DNA of 64,000 bases from assembly GCA_963727955.1 (NCBI GenBank), contig CAVSII010000007.1, forward strand, positions 62,001 through 126,000. The letters run 5' to 3'. Numbering within the stretch: the first letter of the stretch is position 1; each line of letters opens with the position of its first letter. This document shows, one piece after another, positions 1 through 9,539 of this stretch. The stretch comes from Bog-756 sp963727955 (lineage in GTDB: Bacteria > Actinomycetota > Acidimicrobiia > Acidimicrobiales > RAAP-2). The notes beneath the pieces were generated by a model, which was given only the letters and a program-made list of their open reading frames with translations, was not told where the DNA came from and did not search any database. Made by a program: the position numbers and the translations under genes.

Positions 1-137
1 TAGGCACAGGAGGAGCCTGCAGGGCCCCCTCCGATGACCAGCACGTCGTGGACGTGACCGTCGGCGGCGCCCCTGGCTGCTCGAGGGTGGCCCCGGTCGG
101 GGGGAACGTCGGGTCCCAGATCGGATGGGGTGTTCAC
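1..137 (-). CDS. FAD-dependent oxidoreductase, N-terminal fragment (geranylgeranyl reductase family likely)
   Basis: Only the first 45 or so codons lie in the window; the gene runs off the left edge. Read on the minus strand from a GTG at 137, the visible protein reaches a dinucleotide-binding motif DVLVIGGGPAGSSCA, the typical start of FAD-dependent oxidoreductases. A geranylgeranyl-reductase-family flavoprotein commonly sits beside nuoA in actinobacteria, where such enzymes may saturate the menaquinone side chain; that assignment is inferred from position, not from enough sequence. It is divergent from nuoA, with about 120 bases between the two starts. The GTG start is uncertain because no clear ribosome binding site precedes it. 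Confidence 0.55.
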   Translation of the reverse strand, partial: MNTPSDLGPDVPPDRGHPRAARGAADGHVHDVLVIGGGPAGSSCA

Positions 138-245
138 CCCCCCAATCGTAGGTGTCACCGGGCGGCAACGGGATGGCCCCCGTTACGGGGCCCGGCCCCC
201 GCCGGCCCGGGTCCCATCGATGTGCTTCGGCAGAGGGGTGCGTGG

Positions 246-260
246 TAAAAACAAGTTCCT
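246..260 (+). promoter_or_regulatory. Candidate -10 box for nuoA, leaderless start
   Basis: A TAAAAA hexamer at 246-251 lies 9 bases before the nuoA GTG, and no Shine-Dalgarno sequence fits between them. This spacing would place transcription start at or next to the start codon, giving a leaderless mRNA, a common arrangement in actinobacteria. Similar boxes precede ctaE and ctaC. This is inference from motif and spacing only. Confidence 0.35.
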
Positions 261-809
261 GTGGACGACTATCTGCCGATCCTTGTCCTTCTGATCCTCG
301 GCTTTCTGTTCGCCGCCCTCTCCTTTGTGGCGTCGGCCCTCCTTGCCCCGAGGAAGCGGCCGACGGCGGCCAAAACGGCGCCCTACGAGTGCGGCATCGT
401 CCCCACCATCGAGCCCCCGACCCGCTTTCCGGTCCGCTTCTATCTCATCGCCATGATCTTCATCATCTTCGACATCGAGATCGTCTTCCTCTACCCGTGG
501 GCGGTGATCTTCCGACAGCTCCGATCCTTCGGGCTGGTCGAGGTGGTGGTGTTCGGAGGCGTGGTCTTCATCTCCTTCCTCTTTTTGGTGAGCAACGGCG
601 CCCTCAGTTGGGGCCCACCCAGACGGTTGGTCAGCGGCATGCCATCGCGCACGTCCGAATCGACCATCGCCCGTATCACCGGCGGCGCGGGGGCGACCCG
701 GTCGGTGAACGCGGTCGGCCCCCCCTCACCGGGTGGTCCGCCCGTCGACGACCCCATCGCCCCGTCCACCGGCGAGCCGGCCCCAACGGGTCCCGGCCGG
801 GCCGCGTAA
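261..809 (+). CDS. nuoA: NADH-quinone oxidoreductase subunit A
   Basis: Membrane subunit at the junction of the peripheral and membrane arms of complex I. The protein (182 residues) shows an N-terminal transmembrane helix, the conserved PYECGIVPT loop, then the helix pair around RFYLIAMIFIIFDIEIVFLY with its conserved acidic residues. Usual NuoA is about 120 residues; here roughly 60 extra C-terminal residues are rich in Pro, Gly, Ser and Thr and look disordered. The start is a GTG at 261 with no ribosome binding site. First gene of the nuo operon; nuoB follows after 19 bases. Confidence 0.95.
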   Translation: MDDYLPILVLLILGFLFAALSFVASALLAPRKRPTAAKTAPYECGIVPTIEPPTRFPVRFYLIAMIFIIFDIEIVFLYPWAVIFRQLRSFGLVEVVVFGGVVFISFLFLVSNGALSWGPPRRLVSGMPSRTSESTIARITGGAGATRSVNAVGPPSPGGPPVDDPIAPSTGEPAPTGPGRAA

Positions 810-828
810 CAGAGGAGACCGGGAGAAC

Positions 829-1467
829 ATGGGTCTGGAGGACCTGCAGCACAATTTCATGACCGGTCGGCTGGAGGACCTGGTCCGCTGGGCCCGCCGC
901 TATTCGATGTGGCCGGCCACTTTCGGGCTGGCGTGCTGTGCCATCGAGATGATGTCGGTCGGTGCTGCCGACTTCGACCTGGCCCGATTCGGGATGGAGG
1001 TGTTCCGGTCATCGCCCCGCCAGGCTGATCTGATGATCGTGGCCGGGCGGGTCTCCCAGAAGATGGCCCCTGTCCTGCGTCAGGTCTACGACCAGATGAT
1101 GGAGCCCAAATGGGTGCTGTCCATGGGGGTGTGCGCCAGTACCGGGGGGATGTTCAACAACTACGCCATCGTGCAGGGCGTGGACCAGATCGTCCCGGTG
1201 GACGTGTACGCCCCCGGCTGCCCGCCCACCCCCGAGACGCTCATGCACGCCATTCTCACCCTGCACGAGAAAGTACGGACCAATCAGATCACCCGGTCGG
1301 CCGGTGTACCGGTGTTGGGCAGCGACGAGGGGCTCGACACCGCCGACAGTCACGCCCGGGGCGACGAGGCCACCTCGGGGTGGACGCCCGACCGGCCCGA
1401 GGACGTCCGCCTGGGCACGCCCAAGCGCAACCCGGTGATCGCCCGCAGCGTGGGTGAGCCTCTGTGA
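829..1467 (+). CDS. nuoB: NADH-quinone oxidoreductase subunit B
   Basis: Peripheral-arm subunit that binds the terminal 4Fe-4S cluster N2, which hands electrons to quinone. The four cluster ligands are visible as the tandem C36-C37 in ACCAIEMM, C102 in GVCAST and C131 in APGCPPTP. ATG at 829 was chosen over upstream in-frame starts because AGAGGAG and GGGAGA precede it and the family begins near there. The protein is 212 residues; after about residue 160 there is a charged, Asp/Pro-rich tail not typical of the core family. The stop overlaps the nuoC GTG by four bases, implying translational coupling. Confidence 0.96.
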   Translation: MGLEDLQHNFMTGRLEDLVRWARRYSMWPATFGLACCAIEMMSVGAADFDLARFGMEVFRSSPRQADLMIVAGRVSQKMAPVLRQVYDQMMEPKWVLSMGVCASTGGMFNNYAIVQGVDQIVPVDVYAPGCPPTPETLMHAILTLHEKVRTNQITRSAGVPVLGSDEGLDTADSHARGDEATSGWTPDRPEDVRLGTPKRNPVIARSVGEPL

Positions 1468-1988
1468 CCGTTTCCGGCGCGCAGGTGGCGGAGGGCGAGG
1501 TGACGCCGAGCGACTCGGGGGGAGGGTCGTCGCGGCTGCCCGGTCGACCCCATCAGGAGGTGGCCTTCCCCGCCCGCGAGCAGTACCTGGCGTTGGTGGC
1601 CGACTACCGGGGCAACGGCTTCGAGATGTGTGCCGACCTGTGTGGCGTGGACTACTTGACCCATCCCGGTCGCCGGCTGCCCGACGGGGTGGTGCCCGAG
1701 CGCTTCGAGGTGGTGGTCAACCTGTTGTCGCTGAGCAAGGCCCAACGGGTGAGGGTCAGGGTGCAGGTGCCGGAGTCCGACGCCGTGGTCGACTCCCTCT
1801 TCGACCTCTACCCCGGCACCGAGGCCATGGAGCGGGAGGCCTACGACCTGTTCGGCATCGTCTTCGCCGGCCATCCGGACATGACCCGCATCCTCATGCC
1901 CGAAGACTGGGAAGGGCACCCTCTGCGCAAGGACTACGGGGTCGGCCGGGTGCCGGTCCAGTTCAAAGAGGCCCCAGGTCCACGGTGA
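1464..1988 (+). CDS. nuoC: NADH-quinone oxidoreductase subunit C
   Basis: Peripheral-arm 30-kDa-type subunit, 174 residues, with no cofactor of its own. The signature REAYDLFGIVFAGHPDMTRI and the following PEDWEGHPLRKDY are present near the C-terminus and are diagnostic. GTG at 1464 overlaps the nuoB stop. The first 35 residues are less conserved and polar. Its stop overlaps the nuoD GTG, so the two subunits are separate here, not fused as NuoCD in enterobacteria. Confidence 0.96.
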   Translation: MTVSGAQVAEGEVTPSDSGGGSSRLPGRPHQEVAFPAREQYLALVADYRGNGFEMCADLCGVDYLTHPGRRLPDGVVPERFEVVVNLLSLSKAQRVRVRVQVPESDAVVDSLFDLYPGTEAMEREAYDLFGIVFAGHPDMTRILMPEDWEGHPLRKDYGVGRVPVQFKEAPGPR

Positions 1989-3424
1989 GCGACACCACAG
2001 CGGTACCGGGCAGCGACGACGCCGGAACGCCGGAAGCCCACGTCGATACCGTGTTGGCCCAACCAGAACCGTGGGCCGATCCCTCGGGGCCCGCCGGCGA
2101 GCCGGAGGGGCTGGCCGCCGAGACCTCCGAGGGGGTCCAGGAACTGTTCCGGCGCTCGGAGACGGACTCGGGCGAGCTCCGTCGCGAGGTCGGTGCCGTC
2201 CTCCGGCTGCCCGAAGGCGTCGCTGTCGACCCATCCGACATCGACATCGAGCAGTCCGACGACGAGACCATGATCATCAACATGGGTCCGCAGCACCCGT
2301 CCACCCATGGTGTTCTCCGCCTGATGCTCGAATTGGACGGCGAAACGGTGCTGCGCACCAAGCCGGTCATCGGCTACCTGCACACCGGCATGGAGAAGAC
2401 CGCCGAGGAGCTCACCTACATCCAGGGGTCGACCAACGTCACCCGCATGGACTACCTGGCCCCCCTGCACAACGAGCTGGTGCTCTCCCTGGCGGTGGAA
2501 GCGCTGCTCGGTGTCGAGATGCCCCCCCGGTCCGACTGGATCCGCATGTTGATGGTCGAGCTCAACCGGGTGTCCTCCCACCTGATGTGGATGGCCACCA
2601 ATGGGATGGACCTCGGTTCGACATCCATGATGATCTACGGGTTTCGGGAGCGCGAGATGGTTCTCGCCTTTTTCGAGAAGACGACCGGCCTGCGCATGAA
2701 CCACAACTTCATCCGGCCGGGGGGCACCGCCGCCGATCTGCCCGATGGCTGGGAGGACGACGTCACCGTCATCTGCGACACGGTGCTGGCCCGCACCGCC
2801 GAGTATGACGAGCTGCTGACCGGCCAACCCCTCTTCCGCCAGCGCAGCGAGGGGATCGGTGCCATCTCGGCCGAGGAGGCTCTGGCCCTCAGTCTGACCG
2901 GTCCGGTGCTCCGTTCGACCGGCGTCCCCTGGGACCTCCGCCGGTCCATGCCCTATCTGCGTTACGACGAGGTGGAGTTCGACGTGATCGTGGGCACCTT
3001 CGGCGACAATTTCGACAGGTATTCGATCCGGCTCAACGAGATCCGTGAGTCGGTGCGGATCATCCGGCAGATCGTGGAGAAGATGCCGGCCGGCGACTAC
3101 CGGGTGCAGGACAAGAAAGTGACCCCGCCACCGCGGGTGCGCATCGACGAGTCGATGGAAGCACTCATCCACCACTTCAAGATCTTCACCGAGGGGTTCC
3201 GAGTGCCCGAGGGCGAGGTGTACGTGGCGGTGGAGTCGCCGCGGGGCGAGCTGGGTTGCTACCTGGTGTCGGATGGCACCCCCAAGGCCTACCGGATGCA
3301 CATCCGGGGCCCGAGCTTCGTCAACCTCCAGGCCCTACCGGTCATGATGCGTGGCGGTCTGCTGGCCGACGCGGTGGCCGTCTGCTCCACCATCGACCCG
3401 GTGATGGGCGAGGTGGACCGGTGA
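1985..3424 (+). CDS. nuoD: NADH-quinone oxidoreductase subunit D
   Basis: The 49-kDa-type subunit that forms the quinone-binding cavity with NuoB. The core starts at NMGPQHPSTHGVLRL (about residue 98), followed by GYLHTGMEKTAE and, at the C-terminus, GELGCYLVSDG and RGPSFVNLQ. The total is 479 residues because an acidic, low-complexity extension of about 95 residues precedes the core. GTG at 1985 overlaps the nuoC stop and is the start that fits operon coupling. An internal ATG at 2270 would give the bare core but would leave a gap of about 280 bases, so the longer form is preferred. Confidence 0.94.
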   Translation: MSDTTAVPGSDDAGTPEAHVDTVLAQPEPWADPSGPAGEPEGLAAETSEGVQELFRRSETDSGELRREVGAVLRLPEGVAVDPSDIDIEQSDDETMIINMGPQHPSTHGVLRLMLELDGETVLRTKPVIGYLHTGMEKTAEELTYIQGSTNVTRMDYLAPLHNELVLSLAVEALLGVEMPPRSDWIRMLMVELNRVSSHLMWMATNGMDLGSTSMMIYGFREREMVLAFFEKTTGLRMNHNFIRPGGTAADLPDGWEDDVTVICDTVLARTAEYDELLTGQPLFRQRSEGIGAISAEEALALSLTGPVLRSTGVPWDLRRSMPYLRYDEVEFDVIVGTFGDNFDRYSIRLNEIRESVRIIRQIVEKMPAGDYRVQDKKVTPPPRVRIDESMEALIHHFKIFTEGFRVPEGEVYVAVESPRGELGCYLVSDGTPKAYRMHIRGPSFVNLQALPVMMRGGLLADAVAVCSTIDPVMGEVDR

Positions 3425-4137
3425 GCGGGTCGGAGTCCCCGAAGGGCGTGGAGACCCGCTGGCGGGCCACCGCCCCGGCCGCGCCACGTCCGACCCACCT
3501 GTCCGCCGACATCCTCGAGCGGGCCCGGCAGACCATCGCCTTGTACCCCGAACCCCGCTCGGCCCTCATCCCCCTCTGCCACATGGCCCAAGAGCAGGAC
3601 GGTTGGCTCACCCCCGAGGCCATGGCCGACATCGCCGCCTTGGTCGGTGTCACGCCGACCGAGGTGCTCGGCACGGCCACCTTCTACGACATGCTGCACA
3701 CCGAGCCGGTGGGCACCTATGTGGTGGCGGTGTGTACCAACATCGCCTGTCTGCTCAACGGAGCTCTCGAGCTTCTGGACCATGCCTCGGCCACCCTCGG
3801 GGTCAACGCCGGCGGGACCACCACCGACGGCACCATCACGCTGGAAGAGGCCGAGTGTCTGGCCGACTGCGATCGGACTCCGTGCGTTCAGGTCAACCAT
3901 CGCTTCGTGGGGGGCCAGACGCCCGAGAGTTTCGACCGCCTGATCGACGAGCTCCGCACCGGTGCCCGCCAGGCCGACATCCCCGACCACGGCACCCTCA
4001 ACCGGGTGCAGCGCGACGGCGGCCTGCGGGCCGATCCGTCCCGGGTGGCCGAGGAGCGGGCGGCCATGGCCCGGGCCCAGGCCGAGCGGGCCGCAGCCAA
4101 GGCCGCCGCTTCACCGCCGGAAGGCGGGTCGTCGTGA
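3421..4137 (+). CDS. nuoE: NADH-quinone oxidoreductase subunit E
   Basis: The 24-kDa-type subunit of the NADH dehydrogenase module, carrying the 2Fe-2S cluster N1a. Thioredoxin-like ligands are seen as C105 and C110 (VCTNIAC) and C146 and C150 (ECLADC). The GTATFYDML segment is the family's conserved helix-turn region. The length is 238 residues. After about residue 205 there is an Ala/Arg/Glu-rich tail likely to be helical. GTG at 3421 overlaps the nuoD stop, and the end overlaps the nuoF GTG. Confidence 0.95.
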   Translation: MSGSESPKGVETRWRATAPAAPRPTHLSADILERARQTIALYPEPRSALIPLCHMAQEQDGWLTPEAMADIAALVGVTPTEVLGTATFYDMLHTEPVGTYVVAVCTNIACLLNGALELLDHASATLGVNAGGTTTDGTITLEEAECLADCDRTPCVQVNHRFVGGQTPESFDRLIDELRTGARQADIPDHGTLNRVQRDGGLRADPSRVAEERAAMARAQAERAAAKAAASPPEGGSS

Positions 4138-5438
4138 CCGTCACCGATGCGCCCAAGATCATCACCGCCCGGCTCGACCACACCGACTCGTACACCCTCG
4201 AGCGTTACCTGGCCACCGGTGGCTACCAGGGATTGCGCAAGGCCCTCACCCTCACCCCCGAGGAAGTGGCCCACGAGGTGGACACGGCCAGTCTGTTGGG
4301 TCGGGGCGGGGCCGGGTTTCCGGCCGGTCGCAAGTGGGCCATGCTGCGCAAGGACCCGGTCACCTATCTGGTCGTCAACGGCGACGAGAGCGAACCGGCC
4401 ACCTTCAAGGACCACCTGCTCATCGAGCGTGATCCCCACCAGCTCATCGAGGGCGTGCTCATCGCCGCCTACGCCCTCCAGGTCACCCAGGTGTTCGTCT
4501 TCATCCGGGGCGAGTTCGCTCTCGGTCTCGAGCGGGTGCAGTCAGCGGTCAATGACGCCTACGCCTACGGCGCCGCCGGTGCGGACATCTTCGGCTCGGG
4601 CTTCTCGGTCGACGTCGTCGTCCACCCGGGAGCCGGTGCCTACATCTGCGGCGAGGAGACCGCCCTTCTCGAGTCGCTGGAGGGGAAGCGCGGTTTCCCG
4701 CGCATCAAGCCCCCCTTCTTCCCTGCCGCCATCGGACTCTACGGCCAACCCACTGTGGTCAACAACGTGGAGACCATGTCCAATCTCCCCTGGATCGTGC
4801 TCAACGGGGGTGCCGCCTTCGCCGCCCTCGGCGAGGGGCGTTCGACCGGGACCCGGCTGTTCGCCCTGGCCGGCAAAGTCAACAACCCCGGCGTCTTCGA
4901 GCTCGAGATGGTCAAGACCACGTTCAACGATCTGATCAACGACCCCCGCCTCGGGGGCGGTATCCCGCACGGATATCCGCTCAAGGCCTTCATCCCCGGC
5001 GGTGTGTCGGCACCGTGGTTCGGCCCCGACCAGATCGACCTTCCGCTGGGCCAAGACGAGGTGGGGGCGGCCGGCTCCATGCTCGGGTCGGGGTCGATCG
5101 TGGTCATGGACGACCACACCTGCGCGGTGCGGGCGGCCTGGCGGATCACCAAGTTCTTCTTCCGCGAGTCCTGCGGGCAGTGCACACCATGTCGCGAGGG
5201 TGCCGGTTGGCTCGAGCGGATCATGGAGCGCATCGAGACCGGTCGCGGTCGGGAGGAGGACCTCGATCTGCTCCTCGACGCCTGTGACAACATCTCCCCC
5301 GGACTCGCCTGGCCGCCGCAACAGACCACCATCTGCGTCCTCGGCCCATCCATCCCCTCGTCCATCGCCTCGGCCATCACGATGTTCCGTGACGAGTTCC
5401 TGGTCCACATCAAAGAGGAGGGCTGCCCCTATGACTGA
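4134..5438 (+). CDS. nuoF: NADH-quinone oxidoreductase subunit F
   Basis: The 51-kDa-type subunit that oxidises NADH with FMN and passes electrons through 4Fe-4S cluster N3. The Gly-rich NADH loop GRGGAGFPAGRKW (near residues 59-71), the FMN-site ICGEETALLESLEGK, and the cluster ligands C347, C350 and C353 (SCGQCTPCREG) with C401 (TTICVLG) are all visible. Length is 434 residues, normal for the family. GTG at 4134 overlaps nuoE; the stop lies inside the start of nuoG. Confidence 0.97.
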   Translation: MTVTDAPKIITARLDHTDSYTLERYLATGGYQGLRKALTLTPEEVAHEVDTASLLGRGGAGFPAGRKWAMLRKDPVTYLVVNGDESEPATFKDHLLIERDPHQLIEGVLIAAYALQVTQVFVFIRGEFALGLERVQSAVNDAYAYGAAGADIFGSGFSVDVVVHPGAGAYICGEETALLESLEGKRGFPRIKPPFFPAAIGLYGQPTVVNNVETMSNLPWIVLNGGAAFAALGEGRSTGTRLFALAGKVNNPGVFELEMVKTTFNDLINDPRLGGGIPHGYPLKAFIPGGVSAPWFGPDQIDLPLGQDEVGAAGSMLGSGSIVVMDDHTCAVRAAWRITKFFFRESCGQCTPCREGAGWLERIMERIETGRGREEDLDLLLDACDNISPGLAWPPQQTTICVLGPSIPSSIASAITMFRDEFLVHIKEEGCPYD

Positions 5439-8253
5439 GCAGCCCGCATCGTCGGTCGGGAGCACCACCCGCGAGAACGCAGGCGCCGACCTGGCCGACC
5501 ACGCCCAGGCCGAGCCGGTGGAGTCGGTGTCCTTCACCCTCGACGGTCGTCCGGCCACCGGACGCAAGGGGGAGATGCTCATCGCCGCGGCCGAACGGGC
5601 CGGCACCTTCATCCCCCGCTTCTGCTACCACCCCCGGATGAAGTCGGTCGGGGTGTGCCGCATGTGCCTGGTCGAGGTGAGCGGTCCTCGGGGAGCCACC
5701 CTGCAACCCAGCTGCTACGTCGAGGTACAGGAGGGATCGGAGGTGGTGACCGATTCCGACAAGGTCAAGAAGGCTCAGGACGGCGTTCTCGAATTCTTGT
5801 TGATCAATCACCCGCTCGACTGCCCGGTGTGCGACAAGGGTGGGGAATGTCCCCTCCAGGATCAGACCCTGGCCTACGGCCCGGGGGAGTCGCGCTTCGT
5901 CGAGGAGAAGCGTCACTTCGAGAAGCCCATCCCCATTTCGGAGCTGGTGCTGCTGGACCGGGAGCGGTGTATCCAGTGCAGCCGCTGTACCCGTTTCGCC
6001 GACGAGGTGGCCGGCGAGGCACAGATCGACTTCATCGGGCGCGGCGAGCAGCTCGAGGTCAACACCTTCCCCGAACTGCCCTTCACCTCCTATTTTTCCG
6101 GGAACACCGTGCAGATCTGCCCGGTGGGCGCCCTCACCGCCTCGCCCTACCGGTTCACCGCCCGGCCTTGGGACCTCGACCAGGTCGAGTCCACCTGCAC
6201 CACCTGCGCGGTGGGTTGCCGGGTGGCTGTGCAGTCGTCGGCCAACCGGGTCACCCGTCTGCTGGGCATCGATGCCGACCCTGTCAACCACGGCTGGCTG
6301 TGCGACAAGGGTCGCTTCGCCTTCGAGACGGTCAACGCCGATGACCGCCTGACCGATCCCCTGGTGCGTAAAGACGGCGCCCTGGTGACGGCGTCGTGGC
6401 ACGAAGCCCTGTCCGCCGTGGCCACCGGCTTGACCGAGGCCGCCGCCGCCGGCGGTGCCGAGTCGGTGGCGGTGATCGGCGGGGCCCGCCTGACCAACGA
6501 AGGGGCCTATGCCTGGGCCAAGCTGGCCAAGGGCGTGCTCGGGACCGACTCGGTCGATGCCCAGATGGGCGACGGGCTCCCCGCCGAGCTGGCTCTGGGC
6601 CTGCCCCGGGCCACCATCGACCAGATGGCCTCGGCCGACACGGTCATCGTCCTGAGCGGCGACATCCGCGAAGAGCTGCCTGTTCTCTTCCTGCGCCTGC
6701 GGGCCGCCATCGTCGACGGGACGACCAAACTGGTCGAACTGACTCCCCAGGCCACGTCGCTGACCCCGTATGCCTCGGTATCCCTCCGGTACACGCCGGG
6801 CCGGGCCACAGACCTGGTGCGCGCCGTGGTCGACCGGGGCGCTCCGGTGCCCGATGCCGTCGAGGCCGACGCCCTGTCCGAGGCCCGACAACTTGTCGGT
6901 ACCGGCAACCTGGTGGTGGTGGCCGGCCGTCCCTCGCTGGCCGAGGACGGTGCTCTGGTGGGCGAGGCCATCCAGCTCCTGGCCACCTCGCTCGACGGCG
7001 CCCGCTTCCTTCCCGCCCTGCGCCGGGGCAACGTGCACGGTGCCCTCGACATGGGGCTAGCTCCCGGGGTGCTGCCCGGGCGGGTGTCCCTCGAGGCCGG
7101 GCGCCAGTGGTTCACCCAGGGTTGGGGAAGAGTCCCGGCCACCCGGGGGCGGGACACCGAGGCCGTCCTGCGGGCGGCCGCCGGCGACAGCGCAGCCGAC
7201 GGCTCGGCCGACAGAGACCCCGGTATCCGTGCCCTGGTCGTGTTGGGGGCGGAACCGTCCAACGACTTCCCCGATCGTGGGCTGGTCGAGCGGGCCCTGG
7301 CCGGCACCGAGTTCATCGTGGCCGTGGCTTCCTCCCCCGGATCCCTCACCGCACGGGCCGACGTGGTCCTGCCGGCCGCCGAGGCCCATGAGCGTCCCGG
7401 TACCACCACCAACATCGAAGGGCGGGTGAGCAGGCTGGGCCAGAAGCTGGTGCCGCCCGGCCAGGCCTGGCCCGACTGGATGATCGCCGCCGAGTTGGCT
7501 GTGCACCTGGGCGCCGACCTCGGCTGGGATGCAGCCGGCGACGTCTGGGACGAGGTGGAGCGTCTCGCTCCCGTGTACCGCGGCATCACCCAGTCGCTGC
7601 TCGACTCGCCGGGTGCAGCCGACGGCGTGGTGGTGCCCCTGACCGCCCGGTCGGTGTCGATCGGGAGACGCGGCACCGTTTCGCCGCTCGATCCCATCGC
7701 CGTTCCCGGGGTGGAATCGGTCGAGCGTCAGGGAGCACCGACGCGTACCGGCCTGGCCGAGTCGCCCACCGCCGGACGGGTCGGGTCCGGAGAGGAACCG
7801 GGCACCCAACCGGCCCACGGATCGACGACAGCCTCCGAAGGGGCGCCGGTCTCACCGCCGCCGGTATTCGGCCTCCCCGTGGCCTTCGAGGTCCCCCGTG
7901 TCGGTCCGGTGGACGGTTACGCGCTACGGCTGGTGGCCGGGCGCGTCCTCTACGACACCGGTTCGGCGGTGGGCGCGGCCCCCGCTCTGGCCGGGTTGGT
8001 GGCCCACTCTGCCCTCCGAGTCAACCCTCACGACCTCGATGACCTGGGCGTCGCATCGGGCGGATCGGTCAAACTGCGCAATGCCTCGTCCTCGGTGGTG
8101 GTGACCGCGGTACCCGACCCGTCTCTGCCTCGCCGGGTGGTGGCCGTCGACTTCAACGTGCCCCTCGACGGGCCGTCCCCGGAAGCGGGCACCATCGCCG
8201 ACCTGATCGCCGTGGGCCCGGCGCTGGTCGAAGTGACGATGGAGACGCCGTGA
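5431..8253 (+). CDS. nuoG: NADH-quinone oxidoreductase subunit G
   Basis: The 75-kDa-type subunit that links NuoEF to NuoI through several Fe-S clusters. Visible in order are a 2Fe-2S ferredoxin domain (RFCYHPRM, CRMC, PSC), the His/Cys3 cluster (HPLDCPVCDKGGEC), a 4Fe-4S site (RCIQCSRC with a later ICPVG), and a CTTCAVGC plus GWLCDKGRF set matching the extra N7 cluster. The rest is a degenerate molybdopterin-oxidoreductase-like region. At 940 residues it is long; residues from about 750 to 810 are a polar insert before the C-terminal domain. ATG at 5431 overlaps the end of nuoF by eight bases. Confidence 0.96.
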   Translation: MTEQPASSVGSTTRENAGADLADHAQAEPVESVSFTLDGRPATGRKGEMLIAAAERAGTFIPRFCYHPRMKSVGVCRMCLVEVSGPRGATLQPSCYVEVQEGSEVVTDSDKVKKAQDGVLEFLLINHPLDCPVCDKGGECPLQDQTLAYGPGESRFVEEKRHFEKPIPISELVLLDRERCIQCSRCTRFADEVAGEAQIDFIGRGEQLEVNTFPELPFTSYFSGNTVQICPVGALTASPYRFTARPWDLDQVESTCTTCAVGCRVAVQSSANRVTRLLGIDADPVNHGWLCDKGRFAFETVNADDRLTDPLVRKDGALVTASWHEALSAVATGLTEAAAAGGAESVAVIGGARLTNEGAYAWAKLAKGVLGTDSVDAQMGDGLPAELALGLPRATIDQMASADTVIVLSGDIREELPVLFLRLRAAIVDGTTKLVELTPQATSLTPYASVSLRYTPGRATDLVRAVVDRGAPVPDAVEADALSEARQLVGTGNLVVVAGRPSLAEDGALVGEAIQLLATSLDGARFLPALRRGNVHGALDMGLAPGVLPGRVSLEAGRQWFTQGWGRVPATRGRDTEAVLRAAAGDSAADGSADRDPGIRALVVLGAEPSNDFPDRGLVERALAGTEFIVAVASSPGSLTARADVVLPAAEAHERPGTTTNIEGRVSRLGQKLVPPGQAWPDWMIAAELAVHLGADLGWDAAGDVWDEVERLAPVYRGITQSLLDSPGAADGVVVPLTARSVSIGRRGTVSPLDPIAVPGVESVERQGAPTRTGLAESPTAGRVGSGEEPGTQPAHGSTTASEGAPVSPPPVFGLPVAFEVPRVGPVDGYALRLVAGRVLYDTGSAVGAAPALAGLVAHSALRVNPHDLDDLGVASGGSVKLRNASSSVVVTAVPDPSLPRRVVAVDFNVPLDGPSPEAGTIADLIAVGPALVEVTMETP

Positions 8254-9539
8254 GTCATCTGCTGGCCCTGGCCCATCCGCTCATGTCGGCCGACGACCCC
8301 CTCTACAACAACGGAGTGGGCTGGGTCGTCTTCCTCATCGTCATCATCAAGGTCCTGGTCGTCTTCGGCGCCCTGATGGTGGCCGTCATGCTCATGATCT
8401 GGTTCGAGCGCAAGGTCATCTCGGACATGCAGAGTCGGATCGGTCCCAACCGGGCGGGCCCCTTCGGTATCGCCCAGACCCTGGCCGACGGCATCAAGCT
8501 CTTCTTCAAGGAAGATCTGCTCCCCGATCAGGCCGACAGCTTCGTGTTCAAGCTGGCCCCCTACCTGACCATCATTCCCGCCTTCCTCAGTTTCGCCATC
8601 GTCCCCATCGGGGGAGAGGTGACCATTGCCGGCCATACCTTCGAACTGCAACTGGCCGATCCACCCATGGGCATCCTCTTCCTGCTGGCCATGTCATCGA
8701 TCGGCGTCTACGGGGTCATGCTGGCCGGGTGGGCGTCGGGGTCCAAGTATCCGCTCCTCGGGTCGGTCCGGGCCTCGGCCCAGATGATCTCCTACGAGGC
8801 GGCCCTGGGCATGACGGTGGTGACGGTGGTGTTGATCACCGGATCCTTGAGCACCCGGGCCATCGTGGACGATCAGGCCGCCCACTTCTGGCAGTGGAAC
8901 GTCATCCGGCTGGTGGTGGTGCCCTTCGTCATCTTCTTCATCGCCATCATCGCAGAAACCAATCGACCTCCCTTCGACCTGGTCGAGGCCGAATCCGAGC
9001 TGGTCGGCGGATTCCACACCGAGTACTCGTCCATCCGGTTCGCCCTCTTCTTCCTGGCCGAATTCATGAACACCATCACCATGTCGGCCATCACCGTCAC
9101 CCTGTTCTTCGGTGGCCCGGACGGCCCCATCCCCCACATCCCCCATCTCTACTGGCTGTGGCCCATCCTGTGGTTCCTGGGCAAGACCATCGTGTTCCTC
9201 TTCGTTTTCGTATGGCTGCGGGCCGCCCTGCCCCGGCTCCGCTACGACCAGCTCATGGACCTCGGCTGGAAGAAGCTGATACCGCTGTCGCTCGGATGGC
9301 TGCTGATCGTGGCCGGGTTCGTGATCGACGGGTGGTGGGGTGTGGGCATGGCCGGCGCCGTCCTTCTGGCCGCAGTGACCATCACGGTGGCCTTCTCGAT
9401 CGGAAACGAGCGTGAGGAGAGCCGGGCCATCATCCCGCCGGTCGGCGTGCGTCTGTGGCGGCGGCCCCCGGAGTCGGCCAACGGCAGCGGGGGCCGGGGC
9501 GTACCCACCCCCTCGACCACAGGGGGGGAGGGCGGATGA
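8250..9539 (+). CDS. nuoH: NADH-quinone oxidoreductase subunit H
   Basis: Membrane subunit that contacts NuoB/D and lines the quinone tunnel. About eight hydrophobic helices are predicted by eye. Diagnostic motifs are WFERKVISDMQSRIGPNRAG near residue 51 and AETNRPPFDLVEAESELVGG in the middle. The 429-residue protein ends with about 40 extra polar, Gly/Pro/Arg-rich residues after the last helix. GTG at 8250 overlaps the nuoG stop, and its end overlaps the nuoI ATG. Confidence 0.96.
   Translation: MSHLLALAHPLMSADDPLYNNGVGWVVFLIVIIKVLVVFGALMVAVMLMIWFERKVISDMQSRIGPNRAGPFGIAQTLADGIKLFFKEDLLPDQADSFVFKLAPYLTIIPAFLSFAIVPIGGEVTIAGHTFELQLADPPMGILFLLAMSSIGVYGVMLAGWASGSKYPLLGSVRASAQMISYEAALGMTVVTVVLITGSLSTRAIVDDQAAHFWQWNVIRLVVVPFVIFFIAIIAETNRPPFDLVEAESELVGGFHTEYSSIRFALFFLAEFMNTITMSAITVTLFFGGPDGPIPHIPHLYWLWPILWFLGKTIVFLFVFVWLRAALPRLRYDQLMDLGWKKLIPLSLGWLLIVAGFVIDGWWGVGMAGAVLLAAVTITVAFSIGNEREESRAIIPPVGVRLWRRPPESANGSGGRGVPTPSTTGGEGG

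Noticed and set aside
152..862. Plus-strand frame overlapping nuoA
   Set aside because: Its product is Arg/Pro-rich nonsense, while the nuoA frame has all the family motifs.
1350..3301. Long minus-strand frames over nuoC and nuoD
   Set aside because: They are antisense shadows of high-GC codons with no recognisable motifs.
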